DNA from: Richelia sinica FACHB-800
GTDB taxonomy: Bacteria; Cyanobacteriota; Cyanobacteriia; Cyanobacteriales; Nostocaceae
Length of the DNA stretch: 64,000 bases
NCBI RefSeq assembly: GCF_014698825.1
Contig: NZ_JACJTT010000004.1
Location: forward strand, 62,001 to 126,000
Direction of reading: 5' to 3'
Of the stretch, positions 9,695 to 18,364 are shown piece after piece (the stretch's first letter is position 1; every line of letters starts with the position of its first letter). The notes beneath the pieces are model-generated. The model had not been told where the DNA came from. It saw nothing but the letters and a program-made list of their open reading frames with translations, and did no database searches. The position numbers and the translations under genes are program-made.

Positions 9695-9946
9695 ATGATT
9701 AGTCCGGGGCAAGTTGAGGCAATGATCAAGGCAGAACTGCCAGATGCTCAGGTTCAAGTACAAGACTTGACTGGTGGTGGAGACCACTATCAGGTGACAG
9801 TAGTTTCATCGCAGTTTGCAGGCAAAGGACTGGTACAACAACACCAGTTAGTTTATGGTGCCTTGCGACAAGCTATGTCCACCGAAGCCATTCATGCCTT
9901 GGCTCTCAAAACATATACTCCCGAAGTGTGGGAAGCAACAAAGTGA
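9695..9946 (+). CDS. BolA family protein
   Basis: An 83-residue BolA-fold protein covering only the domain ([20 protein letters not shown], then [16 protein letters not shown], then [19 protein letters not shown]). The conserved His in the GGDHYQV loop and the C-terminal HALALKT segment supply cluster ligand and helix positions. BolA proteins pair with CGFS monothiol glutaredoxins to hold a [2Fe-2S] cluster for iron sensing or cluster delivery. The next gene, 94 bases downstream on the same strand, encodes that glutaredoxin, so the two are probably one operon. Confidence 0.93.
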   Translation: MISPGQVEAMIKAELPDAQVQVQDLTGGGDHYQVTVVSSQFAGKGLVQQHQLVYGALRQAMSTEAIHALALKTYTPEVWEATK

Positions 9947-10040
9947 TTTTTCGATTGGAGATTGAATAGTCATCATCTCTCATTCACAGATCAAACTCTA
10001 AAAACTGTATTTACTATCAGCAACAAGGAAATAAACAGTC

Positions 10041-10364
10041 ATGACACCAGAACTCCAAACCAAAATTGATAACTTGGTGAAAACCAATAAAATTTTAGTG
10101 TTCATGAAGGGCACTAAATTAATGCCTCAATGCGGTTTTTCTAATAATGTGGTACAGATTCTCAACTCTTTAGGCATTCCCTTTGAGACCGTCAACGTTT
10201 TGGATGATTATGAAATTCGCCAAGGCATTAAAGAATATTCTAATTGGCCAACAATTCCCCAAGTTTATATTAATGGTGAATTTATTGGCGGTTCTGATAT
10301 TTTGATCGAGTTATATCAAAAAGGTGAGCTACAAGAAAAGGTAGAAGTTGCTTTAGCTTCCTAA
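10041..10364 (+). CDS. grxD: Monothiol CGFS glutaredoxin (Grx4/GrxD type)
   Basis: A 107-residue class II glutaredoxin. The CGFS active site is visible in [13 protein letters not shown] (Cys near residue 31), with the WPTIPQVY cis-Pro block and the GGSDIL glutathione-binding motif. These proteins bind a bridging [2Fe-2S] cluster, as a homodimer or with BolA, and have little thiol-reductase activity. A purine-rich ribosome site (AAGGAAATAAACAGTC) precedes the ATG. Pairing with the upstream BolA gene is a conserved cyanobacterial arrangement. Confidence 0.95.
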   Translation: MTPELQTKIDNLVKTNKILVFMKGTKLMPQCGFSNNVVQILNSLGIPFETVNVLDDYEIRQGIKEYSNWPTIPQVYINGEFIGGSDILIELYQKGELQEKVEVALAS

Positions 10365-10421
10365 TCACCACAAGCGATAAAAGTTTTTCTGGTTCTATGG
10401 CCCTTGTCAATTAATTTACAA

Positions 10422-11939
10422 CTAATTTTCAGGGGCTTTTCTTAATTTTAAAATGGGTAACTTAGTCTCCTGTAACCACCACAAACTCAGCGTCATCACT
10501 GTTGCCATTAATAACAAACCCGCAACGAAACGAAAGGTCATTTGTGAACCAAAAACTAATGCTTCTACAGGTGCATTGGTAACATCAATATTAACTGCAA
10601 GATGGGCGGTGGTAATGGTGACAAAGGAAAATAATGCACCTACCAAAGGTACACCTGCGGTCTGTCCTAATATCCGGGATAATGACAATAATCCTGAGGC
10701 AATTCCTAGTCTATCTTTAGGTGCAGCCCCCATAATGGCGCTGTTGTTGGGAGATTGAAACATACCTACTCCCAAACCATAGGGAATAATGGCAATGATA
10801 TAGCTCACTAAGGTGAAATTAGTATCAAAGGTACTGAAGAAGAAACAACCAATGGCCATTAATACCAGTCCGATGAGGCTAATGATGCGGGGACCAAAGC
10901 GGTCTGAGAGAAGACCTGCTACAGGAGCCGTCATGACAATCAAAATCGGTGGTAAAGCTAATAATAAACCTGCTTGTTCTGTAGAATAGTGTTGAACTAA
11001 GTTGAGAAAAAAAGGAAGAATAAAAATTACTCCTGCCATGACAAAATTGCCTAAAAATCGCAATCCTAAACCCAAGCTAAATTCTAAAGATTTGAAGATT
11101 CGCAAATCTAGCATTGGTTCTGAAGAATGAGCTTCTACCACTAAGAAAGCAGCTAAGGAGATACCAGCTAAAATCAATAAAATCATGGCTGAGAAAGAAT
11201 TGAATCCTTCCCTCTGAAATAAGGTAATACCCAAGGTAAAAGCAGTTAAGGTGATGGTGAGAATGATTGTTCCCAAGACATCAAAGCTGTTTTTGCTGCT
11301 GTTTACAGTGGTCGCAGGAACTAGATAAGCAATAATTAAGGTGCCGATAATCCCAATGGGGACATTAATTAGGAAGATTAATGGCCAACCTCCCAAACCA
11401 ATTAATAGCCCACCAGCACTAGGGCCTAACATGATACCCAAGCCAAATACACCTGCTCTAATTCCTAGTCCTAGTCCTCGTTCTTCTGGGGGAAAGACTT
11501 CGACTATCATTGCTGTTCCTAGTCCAGAGAGGAAAGCCGCACCAATTCCCTGAAGTACACGACAAACGATTAAAAAGCCTATACTAGGTGCAAGTCCGCA
11601 CAAGAGTGAACTAATGCTAAAAAGTATCATACCAATCATGTACAGATACTTTTTGCTGCACATATCACCTAATTTTGCCGCACTCATGACAAAAATAGCG
11701 ATCGCTAGCAAATAGCTTAAAACCACCCACTGAATCGATGTAAAGTCGGTGTGGAGCGAGTCCACCATAATTGGTAGGGCAAGATTGACTATGTATACAT
11801 CTAAAGCAAAAATGAATACACCTATACTAATTCCCAGGATTGCCCACCATTTACCTGAATTTTTGGGATTTTGTTGAATTTTTGGAGCTTGTTCTTCCTG
11901 GTTTTTTGATGTTAATACCATGTCATCTAGATGAACCAA
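10422..11939 (-). CDS. MFS transporter, DHA2 (14-TMS drug:H+ antiporter) family
   Basis: A 505-residue polytopic inner-membrane protein with about 14 hydrophobic segments. The loop 2-3 region (KLGDMCSKKYLYMIG), motif C-like LGPSAGGLLIG and R-x-x-QG region (CRVLQGIGAAFLSG) place it with EmrB/QacA-type exporters. The first ~30 residues are polar and cytosolic. It lies 102 bases downstream of the homocitrate/isopropylmalate-synthase-like gene on the same strand, so the transporter may export a product of that enzyme. An ATG five codons in (MVLTSKNQ) is an alternative start. Confidence 0.9.
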   Translation of the reverse strand: MVHLDDMVLTSKNQEEQAPKIQQNPKNSGKWWAILGISIGVFIFALDVYIVNLALPIMVDSLHTDFTSIQWVVLSYLLAIAIFVMSAAKLGDMCSKKYLYMIGMILFSISSLLCGLAPSIGFLIVCRVLQGIGAAFLSGLGTAMIVEVFPPEERGLGLGIRAGVFGLGIMLGPSAGGLLIGLGGWPLIFLINVPIGIIGTLIIAYLVPATTVNSSKNSFDVLGTIILTITLTAFTLGITLFQREGFNSFSAMILLILAGISLAAFLVVEAHSSEPMLDLRIFKSLEFSLGLGLRFLGNFVMAGVIFILPFFLNLVQHYSTEQAGLLLALPPILIVMTAPVAGLLSDRFGPRIISLIGLVLMAIGCFFFSTFDTNFTLVSYIIAIIPYGLGVGMFQSPNNSAIMGAAPKDRLGIASGLLSLSRILGQTAGVPLVGALFSFVTITTAHLAVNIDVTNAPVEALVFGSQMTFRFVAGLLLMATVMTLSLWWLQETKLPILKLRKAPEN

Positions 11940-12041
11940 TTAAATTTTTGCGATTGCAGTCTTTATATCTTAAATGTTTCTGCCTCCTAGCTGCATATTC
12001 GCCTCTATTCTCATCAATTGCCTCTCGGTAATTTCCCATAA

Positions 12042-13226
12042 TTAGCCAGACATCATATTAGTAATTAGGTGTTTAATTGTACAACGGTCTATAATTTCTG
12101 GTAATTCTGTTTCGATATCAATTGGTGTTCCTCGTTTAGCAATGACTTTAATTTCTTGGAGAATATTGGCTACTAACTCTTTATTTTCAGCCAGTTCTTC
12201 TCTGCCAATCTGCTTAATAGCTAGTTCCACTGCTGTATAACCTGATTGCATTCCTAATGCTAAGTTATTTTTGAGACCGAGAATTTCTGGATTTAAACTT
12301 TGGTAGAGTTTTTCATCTTTAGCAATAGCTTTGACATGGACTCCGGCATAATGGGTAAACGCATTCTTCCCAACTACTGGATGGTGAGGGGGAATAGGAA
12401 TATGGGCATGATCACTAACGAAATCATATAAATCTTTTAAGTAATTCAATTGCCAGTGGGTTTGTTCTCCTACCATATCAATTAAATTAATGAGCAGTTC
12501 TGCTAGGTCAACAATACCTGCTCTTTCACCTAAACCCATGACTGTGACATCAATAATATCAGCACCTGCTCTGTAGGCATCCAGGGCATTAGCTAAGGCT
12601 AAACCTCTGTCATTGTGACAATGCACCTCTATTTGGGGATGTAAATCCAGTTGTGCTAGTTCTTGTTTGAGGACTTTGACAATATTATAAATGCTGCGTT
12701 GGGGATGGAAAGGACTGGTATAACCTGTTGTGTCAGCAATACTGATGATGTTGGCCCCTGCTTGAATAGCTGCACTTGCAGCTTTCACCACATTCTCAAT
12801 AGGCGATCGCACCGTGTCTTCTGGTGTATAACGAATTAATAAATCTTTTCTTTGCTCTCTAGCATGACTAATCACATGAGCTATTTTGTCAGTAGCTGCT
12901 TCTAAACTGATATCATAATCTTTCTGCAATCTAGCAGTAGAAACACTAAAAAATACGCCTAAAAAATCAACTCCACAATCAATAGCTTTTTGGACATTAT
13001 CAATGCGGCATAATGAATGAGCACCTATTTTGGCTTTGAATCCAGCTTTGGCAATGCGAGTAATTGATTTATGAATTTCTACATCTACTGCTGGATTTCC
13101 CACTTCGATAATATCCACACCGATGCCATCTAAAAATTCGGCGATAGTCAACTTGGCTTCTGGAGAGAAATACACTCCGGGAGTTTGTTCTCCTTCTCTC
13201 AACGTGGAGTCAAGAATTTTAATCAT
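12042..13226 (-). CDS. Homocitrate/2-isopropylmalate synthase family enzyme (NifV/HphA-like)
   Basis: A 394-residue DRE-TIM metallolyase that should condense acetyl-CoA with a 2-oxo acid. Visible parts: DSTLREGEQTPG at residues 5-16 (catalytic Arg and first metal ligand), the HCHNDRGLALANAL metal-binding HxH motif near residue 205, and GLGERAG. At this length it lacks the C-terminal LeuA regulatory domain, so it is like NifV (homocitrate for the nitrogenase cofactor) or like HphA (2-benzylmalate for homophenylalanine). The acceptor cannot be read from sequence. It is not beside nif genes; it sits ahead of an MFS exporter, which argues for a specialised product. Long non-coding DNA precedes it. 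Confidence 0.8.
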   Translation of the reverse strand: MIKILDSTLREGEQTPGVYFSPEAKLTIAEFLDGIGVDIIEVGNPAVDVEIHKSITRIAKAGFKAKIGAHSLCRIDNVQKAIDCGVDFLGVFFSVSTARLQKDYDISLEAATDKIAHVISHAREQRKDLLIRYTPEDTVRSPIENVVKAASAAIQAGANIISIADTTGYTSPFHPQRSIYNIVKVLKQELAQLDLHPQIEVHCHNDRGLALANALDAYRAGADIIDVTVMGLGERAGIVDLAELLINLIDMVGEQTHWQLNYLKDLYDFVSDHAHIPIPPHHPVVGKNAFTHYAGVHVKAIAKDEKLYQSLNPEILGLKNNLALGMQSGYTAVELAIKQIGREELAENKELVANILQEIKVIAKRGTPIDIETELPEIIDRCTIKHLITNMMSG

Positions 13227-13974
13227 ACTCTATAATTAATGAATAAATTTATGGGAAGAAATACTCATATCAATCATGGTTAGCTGGGCGATGGATAGCC
13301 ACCATGTTGATGGAGAAATTGCAATTCTGGTCTGACAAAAACTTGATATATTAGCTTTCTTGCAACAGCCAGCTATGACTATCAAATTTCAAATAGGGAT
13401 TAGATGTTTCCAGTTACAATATTTAATTAAGACGCGAAAATAGATCAATCCCGTCTCCTCCTAAGTGAATTATTAACTAATCTATTTACTGAACTTAATA
13501 TTAAGAAACAATTAATAGCTCAATTACCTATTGGAATATGTATGTATAGAAAAAACGAATAATTGAAACCGATAAAATAATTAAAACAACTTGTATAGAA
13601 TCTTCATGAAATCACATTAGTCTAGATTATACCAAGATTTTTCAGTAAAACTGGATACCAATTAAAATGAAAATCTTTTATTTATTTAATGTTTCATGAC
13701 ATAACACATAAATTACATTAATAAAAATATAACTGCAAACAGAAAATTAACAGTAGTTTACCAAATTTTGCACAAAATTCTGAGCAACGACCCAAACCAT
13801 TGTTCAAAATTGCTGCAATTAAAACATATTTAGGGACTGGAAAGATATTTCATCTTGACTATTTTTCCTTAGGCAATAGGATGGAAAAACAGCGTTAGGG
13901 TGCTCATCAATATCCTGAAAGTTTTTAGCCAAACCATCACCCCGCAATTGTTGATTTACCCACTAATCAAAAGT

Positions 13975-13998
13975 CCCTCAGTGTCAAACAACTGAGGG
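13975..13998 (-). terminator. Terminator-like hairpin after the DUF6761-like gene
   Basis: CCCTCAGT (13975-13982) pairs with ACTGAGGG (13991-13998) around an 8-base loop. On the minus strand the stem continues into GAC and then TTTTGATTAG. It lies about 125 bases beyond the stop of gene 14122-14370. A transcript from that gene would first have to cross the rightward promoter at 14048-14075. Confidence 0.6.
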
Positions 13999-14047
13999 GA
14001 CAAAATCGATATGCACTATTCCCAAAATTTTATGCCGCTATACCCCG

Positions 14048-14075
14048 TTGACCAATACAGAAAATATGCTATAAT
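14048..14075 (+). promoter_or_regulatory. Near-consensus sigma-70 promoter, rightward
   Basis: TTGACC (14048-14053), a 16-base spacer, then TATAAT (14070-14075). Transcription would begin near 14082 and run antisense into the gene at 14122-14370. No sense gene lies downstream until 14930. It could drive an antisense RNA or small RNA. Confidence 0.5.
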
Positions 14076-14121
14076 GACCTGCGGTATTAACGGTTGTCAC
14101 CTTTCATCCCTGTGAGGGTAT

Positions 14122-14370
14122 CTAGTAGTAGTCTGGTTGTGGTTCAGGTTGTACCATTGCAAAATTAGAAGCATCGTACAAGTAACGGCTAGCTTCTTCC
14201 TCTAGACGATGGATCAGATAAGGTTCAATGGCATTACTATGTCGCAGTGCGGCTAGATATCCATCCAAATACATCCGCATATCATCCATACGATAACCGC
14301 GATTCCATAGCTCGACGAAGGCGTCGGTGAGTCTTTGGTAATAGCGAATGGTTTGTGTGTCTTGAAGCAT
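14122..14370 (-). CDS. Small conserved cyanobacterial protein (DUF6761-like)
   Basis: An 82-residue, helix-rich soluble protein (TIRYYQRLTDAFVELWNRGY, then MRMYLDGYLAALRHSN, then HRLEEEASRYLYDASNF) with an acidic Pro/Tyr-rich end (PEPQPDYY). From memory it matches a cyanobacteria-only family annotated DUF6761, of unknown function. It stands alone with a 559-base upstream region that contains overlapping palindromes at 14412-14439, and it is faced by an antisense promoter at 14048-14075. Confidence 0.8.
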   Translation of the reverse strand: MLQDTQTIRYYQRLTDAFVELWNRGYRMDDMRMYLDGYLAALRHSNAIEPYLIHRLEEEASRYLYDASNFAMVQPEPQPDYY

Positions 14371-14929
14371 AACTGCTGTATTAGTCTCTTTGGAATGAGA
14401 ATTGTAAATTATTCACTTTAAAAAGTGAAGTATAACTTCCCTTTTTAAGTATGAACGCCTAAGTCAAGATTGTTACTTTGGGCTAGACCCCCCATAGTCT
14501 AGAAACTTAATTAGATCCTATTGCATAAAACTGGAAATATTATAGTTTCCGTATGCTATTTTTATAATTCCTTCAGTTTCCTACTCAGTTGAATTGTTTA
14601 CGGCTACGGAGTACAAGCTGTTCAAAATCCGATCAGCTAAGGAATCGGGCGTACAATAGTTGTCAGTTACAGCTTGCTCAATTTGTCTCATTTAACAGCT
14701 TAACAACAGTCTAGAAGCAAATAGCATGATCAATCTGCTCCTGGATAAAGTCTAACAAAAATTTAAGGAAATTTTTATTTACGCTGTAGGTAAAGGATAA
14801 ATTAAATTTTCTGCAAGTTTTTGTAGGAATGAATGTAAAGTTATTGCCCTCTCAAGTAACAAAAGCTACAAAACATAGAGCATGAGCTTGTTAATTTGAA
14901 ATTCATCGACGCTAAGGGGTCTTACCACT
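14371..14929. other. 559-base divergent intergenic region
   Basis: It separates the DUF6761-like gene (leftward) from the response regulator (rightward) and must hold both promoters. Overlapping palindromes at 14412-14439 are the only structure I recognise. No supported coding frame is present: the longest frame near the regulator (ATG at 14828) is only 18 codons. Confidence 0.5.
14412..14439. promoter_or_regulatory. Overlapping palindromes upstream of gene 14122-14370
   Basis: TTCACTTT (14412-14419) and AAAGTGAA (14422-14429) form an inverted repeat with a 2-base centre. It overlaps GAAGT-ATA-ACTTC (14427-14439). The pair lies 42-69 bases upstream of the ATG at 14370, where an operator or activator site would be expected. 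No known regulator motif is recognised. Confidence 0.4.
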
Positions 14930-15700
14930 GTGGGTTCGGTTTGTATTGAAATCGTTGAGGGGAATCCCCATCTGAGGTCGTTGCTGGGTTGGCACTTGCA
15001 ACAACTGGAATACCGAGTGCATCAAGCCGCCAGTATTTATCAAGCAAGGGAAGTATTTCTAAGCCATCAACCAACTCTAGTCATTCTGGATGCTGACTTG
15101 CCAGATGGCGATGGCATTGAATTTTGCCGTTGGTTGCACCGCCAGCAGCAACCTTTGATTTTAATGCTATCTGCTCGTAGTAATGAAGCTGATGTTGTTG
15201 CCGGCTTAAAAGCGGGAGCAGATGATTACTTAAGCAAACCTTTTGGAATGCAAGAGTTTTTAGCTAGAGTAGAGGCACTAATTCGCCGTAAGCGGACACC
15301 GACTGCCCCTGCTTATTTAGATTATGGCACCTTGCAAATTGATTTGGTACAGCGCCGTGTGAGGTTTCAAGGGGAATTTATTGATTTGACACCCCAGGAA
15401 TTTAGTTTGCTGTACGTTTTAGCGCAAGCTGGTGGAGTACCTTTGAGTAGGTCAGAGTTGTTGCGTCGTGCTTGGCCGGACGCAATTGATAATCCCCGTA
15501 CCATTGATACTCATGTATTATCGCTGCGGAAAAAGGTGGAACTAGATCCGCGTCAACCCAGCTTAATCCAGACGATTCGCAATGTGGGATACCGATTTAA
15601 CATGGAAATTTTGAATTCTAATATTCCTCCATCACCAACCAAGCTAGTGAAGGAGAGATTTACTAATCAGCGCTCTACTTTAACAACCCAAACCAGTTAA
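14930..15700 (+). CDS. OmpR/PhoB-type response regulator with atypical receiver
   Basis: 256 residues: receiver domain (about 4-118), winged-helix DNA-binding domain (about 128-226, TPQEFSLLYVLAQAGG, IDTHVLSLRKK, VGYRF) and a polar tail. The phospho-acceptor D54 (ILDADLPDGDG) and K103 (LSKPFG) are present. The acidic pair that normally holds Mg2+ (usually ED or DD near residue 8-9) is altered to VEGNP, leaving one acid. This suggests weak or unusual phosphorylation, as in the cyanobacterial regulator NblR, but I cannot show it is NblR. The start is a GTG at 14930. No kinase is adjacent. Confidence 0.88.
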   Translation: MGSVCIEIVEGNPHLRSLLGWHLQQLEYRVHQAASIYQAREVFLSHQPTLVILDADLPDGDGIEFCRWLHRQQQPLILMLSARSNEADVVAGLKAGADDYLSKPFGMQEFLARVEALIRRKRTPTAPAYLDYGTLQIDLVQRRVRFQGEFIDLTPQEFSLLYVLAQAGGVPLSRSELLRRAWPDAIDNPRTIDTHVLSLRKKVELDPRQPSLIQTIRNVGYRFNMEILNSNIPPSPTKLVKERFTNQRSTLTTQTS

Positions 15701-15751
15701 CGGGACACAGGTGGGAGGGGAGAGACTTTCCAGGGTTCCCCTACACCTGCT

Positions 15752-16510
15752 TTAGATCCATTCGGCTGTTGCTTGTGCTTCTACCTGGCTAAGATGGGTT
15801 TTTAGCTGTTGCCAATTAATTTCTGTAGCTGGTTGATTTGTGAATATTTGACCTTGATGAAGGTGTAATAATCGGGTAGAAAATTCTGCGGCTAACTCTA
15901 GTTGGTGATTGACCATCACAATGGTGATGGAGTGGGTGTGAGGTAGTTGGGTGAGGATGTGGATGAGGTGAGCAGCAGTACCGATATCTAAGGCTGATGT
16001 GGGTTCATCTAGTAGTAAAATCTGAGGTTGGATGACTAAGGCACGAGCGATCGCTACAAGTTGTCTTTCCCCAGAAGATAAATGTACCTCTGTCTTGTTT
16101 AACCAAGCTTCGGGAATATGTAATTGTTCTCGCCAATAATTAACTCTTTCTTGGATAATTTGCTTAGATATACCCCGCAATACCAAAGGATAAGCTAAGG
16201 CTTCCCCCACCATCATCCCCAATAATTTTGGTTCCTGCATCACCATTGTCACCGCTTGACGTAACTCCAGAATGGGGATGCGGCTATATTCCTGATTATC
16301 TAGATAAATTTTGCCACTGGTGGGTTCAGTTAAGCGATTAATTAGACGTAAGAGGGAAGTTTTACCTGCACCAGAGGCACCAACAATATTCAGTCGGTCT
16401 CCTGGGGAGACTTGCAAGGAAATATCCTGCAAAATCGGATATCCTGGCAGATTACCCTGGTTTTGAGATTTCAGGCGTGTGTATAGATTAACTTGCTCTA
16501 GCCTGAGCAT
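15752..16510 (-). CDS. ABC transporter ATP-binding protein
   Basis: 252 residues with Walker A (GASGAGKTS, near residue 43), a Q-loop (VMQEPKLLG), an altered signature LSSGERQLVAIARAL instead of LSGGQ, Walker B plus D-loop (ILLLDEPTSALD) and the switch His (VMVNHQ). The LGM.VGEALAYPL region resembles the FetA/PstB branch. No permease with a transporter fold is adjacent; the gene 6 bases upstream encodes a three-segment membrane protein that is not an obvious permease. The two are probably co-transcribed. Substrate is unknown. Confidence 0.88.
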   Translation of the reverse strand: MLRLEQVNLYTRLKSQNQGNLPGYPILQDISLQVSPGDRLNIVGASGAGKTSLLRLINRLTEPTSGKIYLDNQEYSRIPILELRQAVTMVMQEPKLLGMMVGEALAYPLVLRGISKQIIQERVNYWREQLHIPEAWLNKTEVHLSSGERQLVAIARALVIQPQILLLDEPTSALDIGTAAHLIHILTQLPHTHSITIVMVNHQLELAAEFSTRLLHLHQGQIFTNQPATEINWQQLKTHLSQVEAQATAEWI

Positions 16511-16516
16511 AGCTGT

Positions 16517-17077
16517 TTACCAATTACCATTAACAGCTACATTAATAGTCCAAGCATCTACTAATAGCAACAGCAGAGTAAAACCAAAGAGAATCATATA
16601 CATCCAAGGTTGTGCTAAAGGACGAACATCTGTAGTGTTAATCCCTGTTTTGGCTTGAACAATATTTACTAATCGCGCAAACCCAGCTACACGCATCGGT
16701 AATAAATAAGCTTTTCCTTCTCGACTCAAGAAATAATAAACCATGCCACCTTGTCCTGTAGTCCGGGGTTTTAACTCTTTTACCTCAGACCAAGACAAAG
16801 ACCAACCTTTACGAAAGAATTTCGGCACCCAATTAGGGTATGTGACTTGAATTGTTTGTTCATCAACTATGACTCTTTCTGTCAACACTGCATACAAAGC
16901 CACAAAACCAATACTAATTCCTACCCATAACAAATTGGGGGGAGTAGGTGCAGCAGTAAATGAGGCTAGAAAAGGTAAAGGAATTGTCAGTGCTAAGTAT
17001 AAACTCAACAAGGTGATGCGAATTAAGGGTGATAGACGAAAAGTCGTAGTTGAAGTTTCAGCTAAGTTTACGGTCAC
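16517..17077 (-). CDS. Membrane protein with PH-like soluble core, unknown function
   Basis: 186 residues. Two hydrophobic segments near the N-terminus (about 20-42 and 48-64), a soluble middle with alternating beta-strand character (TERVIVDEQTIQVTYPNWVP, SWSEVKELKPR, YYFLSREGKAYLLPM), and one C-terminal membrane segment (about 155-178). The middle resembles a bacterial PH-like domain. It is not Ycf4: the characteristic Ycf4 blocks are missing. It lies 6 bases upstream of the ABC ATPase gene and is likely its operon partner. Confidence 0.75.
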   Translation of the reverse strand: MTVNLAETSTTTFRLSPLIRITLLSLYLALTIPLPFLASFTAAPTPPNLLWVGISIGFVALYAVLTERVIVDEQTIQVTYPNWVPKFFRKGWSLSWSEVKELKPRTTGQGGMVYYFLSREGKAYLLPMRVAGFARLVNIVQAKTGINTTDVRPLAQPWMYMILFGFTLLLLLVDAWTINVAVNGNW

Positions 17078-17253
17078 GGCTCGATTTTCATACTAGTTAT
17101 TTTTTAATTCTAAACACAAAAGTATTGATCACCCAATGACGGTAGGTGGAAATTGGATAATGACACCAATGCTATTGCTTTAATCAGCAATTAAGTCATG
17201 GGGACTGGGGAGTTATTTCATCTTGATTTCATTTAGGGTAGGCATGTTGGTAA

Positions 17254-18363
17254 ATGAATAGTATTGAGCTAATAAAAATGCTTATTTACTCTCCAGAACC
17301 AACCCTCAGCAATGGCTTACCAACATCATCCCTATTGACAAATGTGACAGAAGCATTAGGTCAAGTTCCCATTGTCCAGTTAAATAAAATCCATCCAATT
17401 TGTCAGCATCACCATTTATATTTAAAATTAGAATCTTGTAATCCTGGTGGCAGTATTAAAGAAAAAAATGCCGCTTATCTGGTGGCAGAAGCTGAAAAAC
17501 AAGGTTTATTAAGCCCTGGAGGCACAATTGTTGAATCTAGTTCTGGTAACTTTGGAATCGGGTTAGCAATTGTTGGTGCAACTAAAGGTTACAGGGTAAT
17601 GATTGTGATTGATGCCAAAACCCCTGTAACTATGCGAAGAATGCTCACTGCTTATGGTGCAGAACTTGTGGAAGTGCCATTAACTGCTGCTGATGCCCAA
17701 GGTTCGATGCAGGTGGCCAGAATGGCAAAGGCCCAGGAGTTAGCAACGAGTATTCCTGGGGCTTGGTATCCTTGTCAACACAAAAATCCTAGTAATACGG
17801 TTGCCCATGAACTGTGGACAGCGCGAGAAATTGAAGCTGCTTTTCATGGTGCACCGGATGCGATCGCAATTGGAGTCAGCACTGCGGGACAATTGGGTGG
17901 TATTAGTCGCTATTTTAAACAACATTATCCCCAAACCAGAATTATTGGTGTAGATGTGGCTGGTTCGGCAATTTTTGGTACACCCAGACACCCCTATAAG
18001 ATGACTGGACTGGGTTTATCCTTTGTTCCCCCCAATTTTGACCCCCAAGTGTTAGATGCTGCTTATAGCGTGGATGATAGGTTGGCGTTTTCAGTTTGTC
18101 ATGCTTTAGCTAAACAGGAAGGAATGTTGTTAGGCGCTTCCACTGGTGCAATTGTGGCTGCTGCTTTAGCGGATGCCCAAAGGTTTACTCAACCTCAAAC
18201 CATGCTCTTGCTTAATCCTGACCGGGGCGATCGCTATTTAGAAACAGTTTACAATGCCGATTGGTTAACAGCCCAAAATATCCATATTCTCAACAATGCC
18301 AATCTCATTACAGCTATTTGTGATCTATCACCTGTACCGTTAAATATCGTAAGCAAGAAGTAA
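17254..18363 (+). CDS. PLP-dependent cysteine synthase family protein (SbnA-like)
   Basis: A 369-residue beta-family PLP enzyme. K69 in CNPGGSIKEKNA is the PLP Schiff-base lysine, and SSSGNFGIGLAIVG is the substrate loop. The phosphate-binding loop reads VSTAGQLGG rather than the GTGGT of housekeeping CysK, which points to a specialised member such as SbnA (joins O-phosphoserine and glutamate on the way to 2,3-diaminopropionate). Starts are possible at 17254 or at the in-frame ATG at 17278. The MATE-like exporter gene begins 1 base after its stop, so the two are tightly coupled. Orthology to SbnA is inference; no sbnB-like gene is adjacent. Confidence 0.8.
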   Translation: MNSIELIKMLIYSPEPTLSNGLPTSSLLTNVTEALGQVPIVQLNKIHPICQHHHLYLKLESCNPGGSIKEKNAAYLVAEAEKQGLLSPGGTIVESSSGNFGIGLAIVGATKGYRVMIVIDAKTPVTMRRMLTAYGAELVEVPLTAADAQGSMQVARMAKAQELATSIPGAWYPCQHKNPSNTVAHELWTAREIEAAFHGAPDAIAIGVSTAGQLGGISRYFKQHYPQTRIIGVDVAGSAIFGTPRHPYKMTGLGLSFVPPNFDPQVLDAAYSVDDRLAFSVCHALAKQEGMLLGASTGAIVAAALADAQRFTQPQTMLLLNPDRGDRYLETVYNADWLTAQNIHILNNANLITAICDLSPVPLNIVSKK

Positions 18364-18364
18364 A

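Larger units (their letters stand above)
13227..14121. other. 895-base intergenic region
   Basis: AT-rich, with no coding frame I can support. It holds the promoter of the synthase gene (leftward), a terminator hairpin for the small gene on its right (13975-13998, minus strand), and a near-consensus promoter pointing right (14048-14075). The rest, about 13260-13960, shows no structure I recognise. Confidence 0.6.

Noticed and set aside
12042-13226. Firm nifV assignment
   Set aside because: Catalytic motifs do not separate NifV from HphA or other 2-alkylmalate synthases, and no nif gene is in the window.
16517-17077. Ycf4 (photosystem I assembly) call for the small membrane protein
   Set aside because: Two N-terminal membrane segments and a soluble part are shared features, but the conserved Ycf4 blocks are absent and a third membrane segment lies at the C-terminus.
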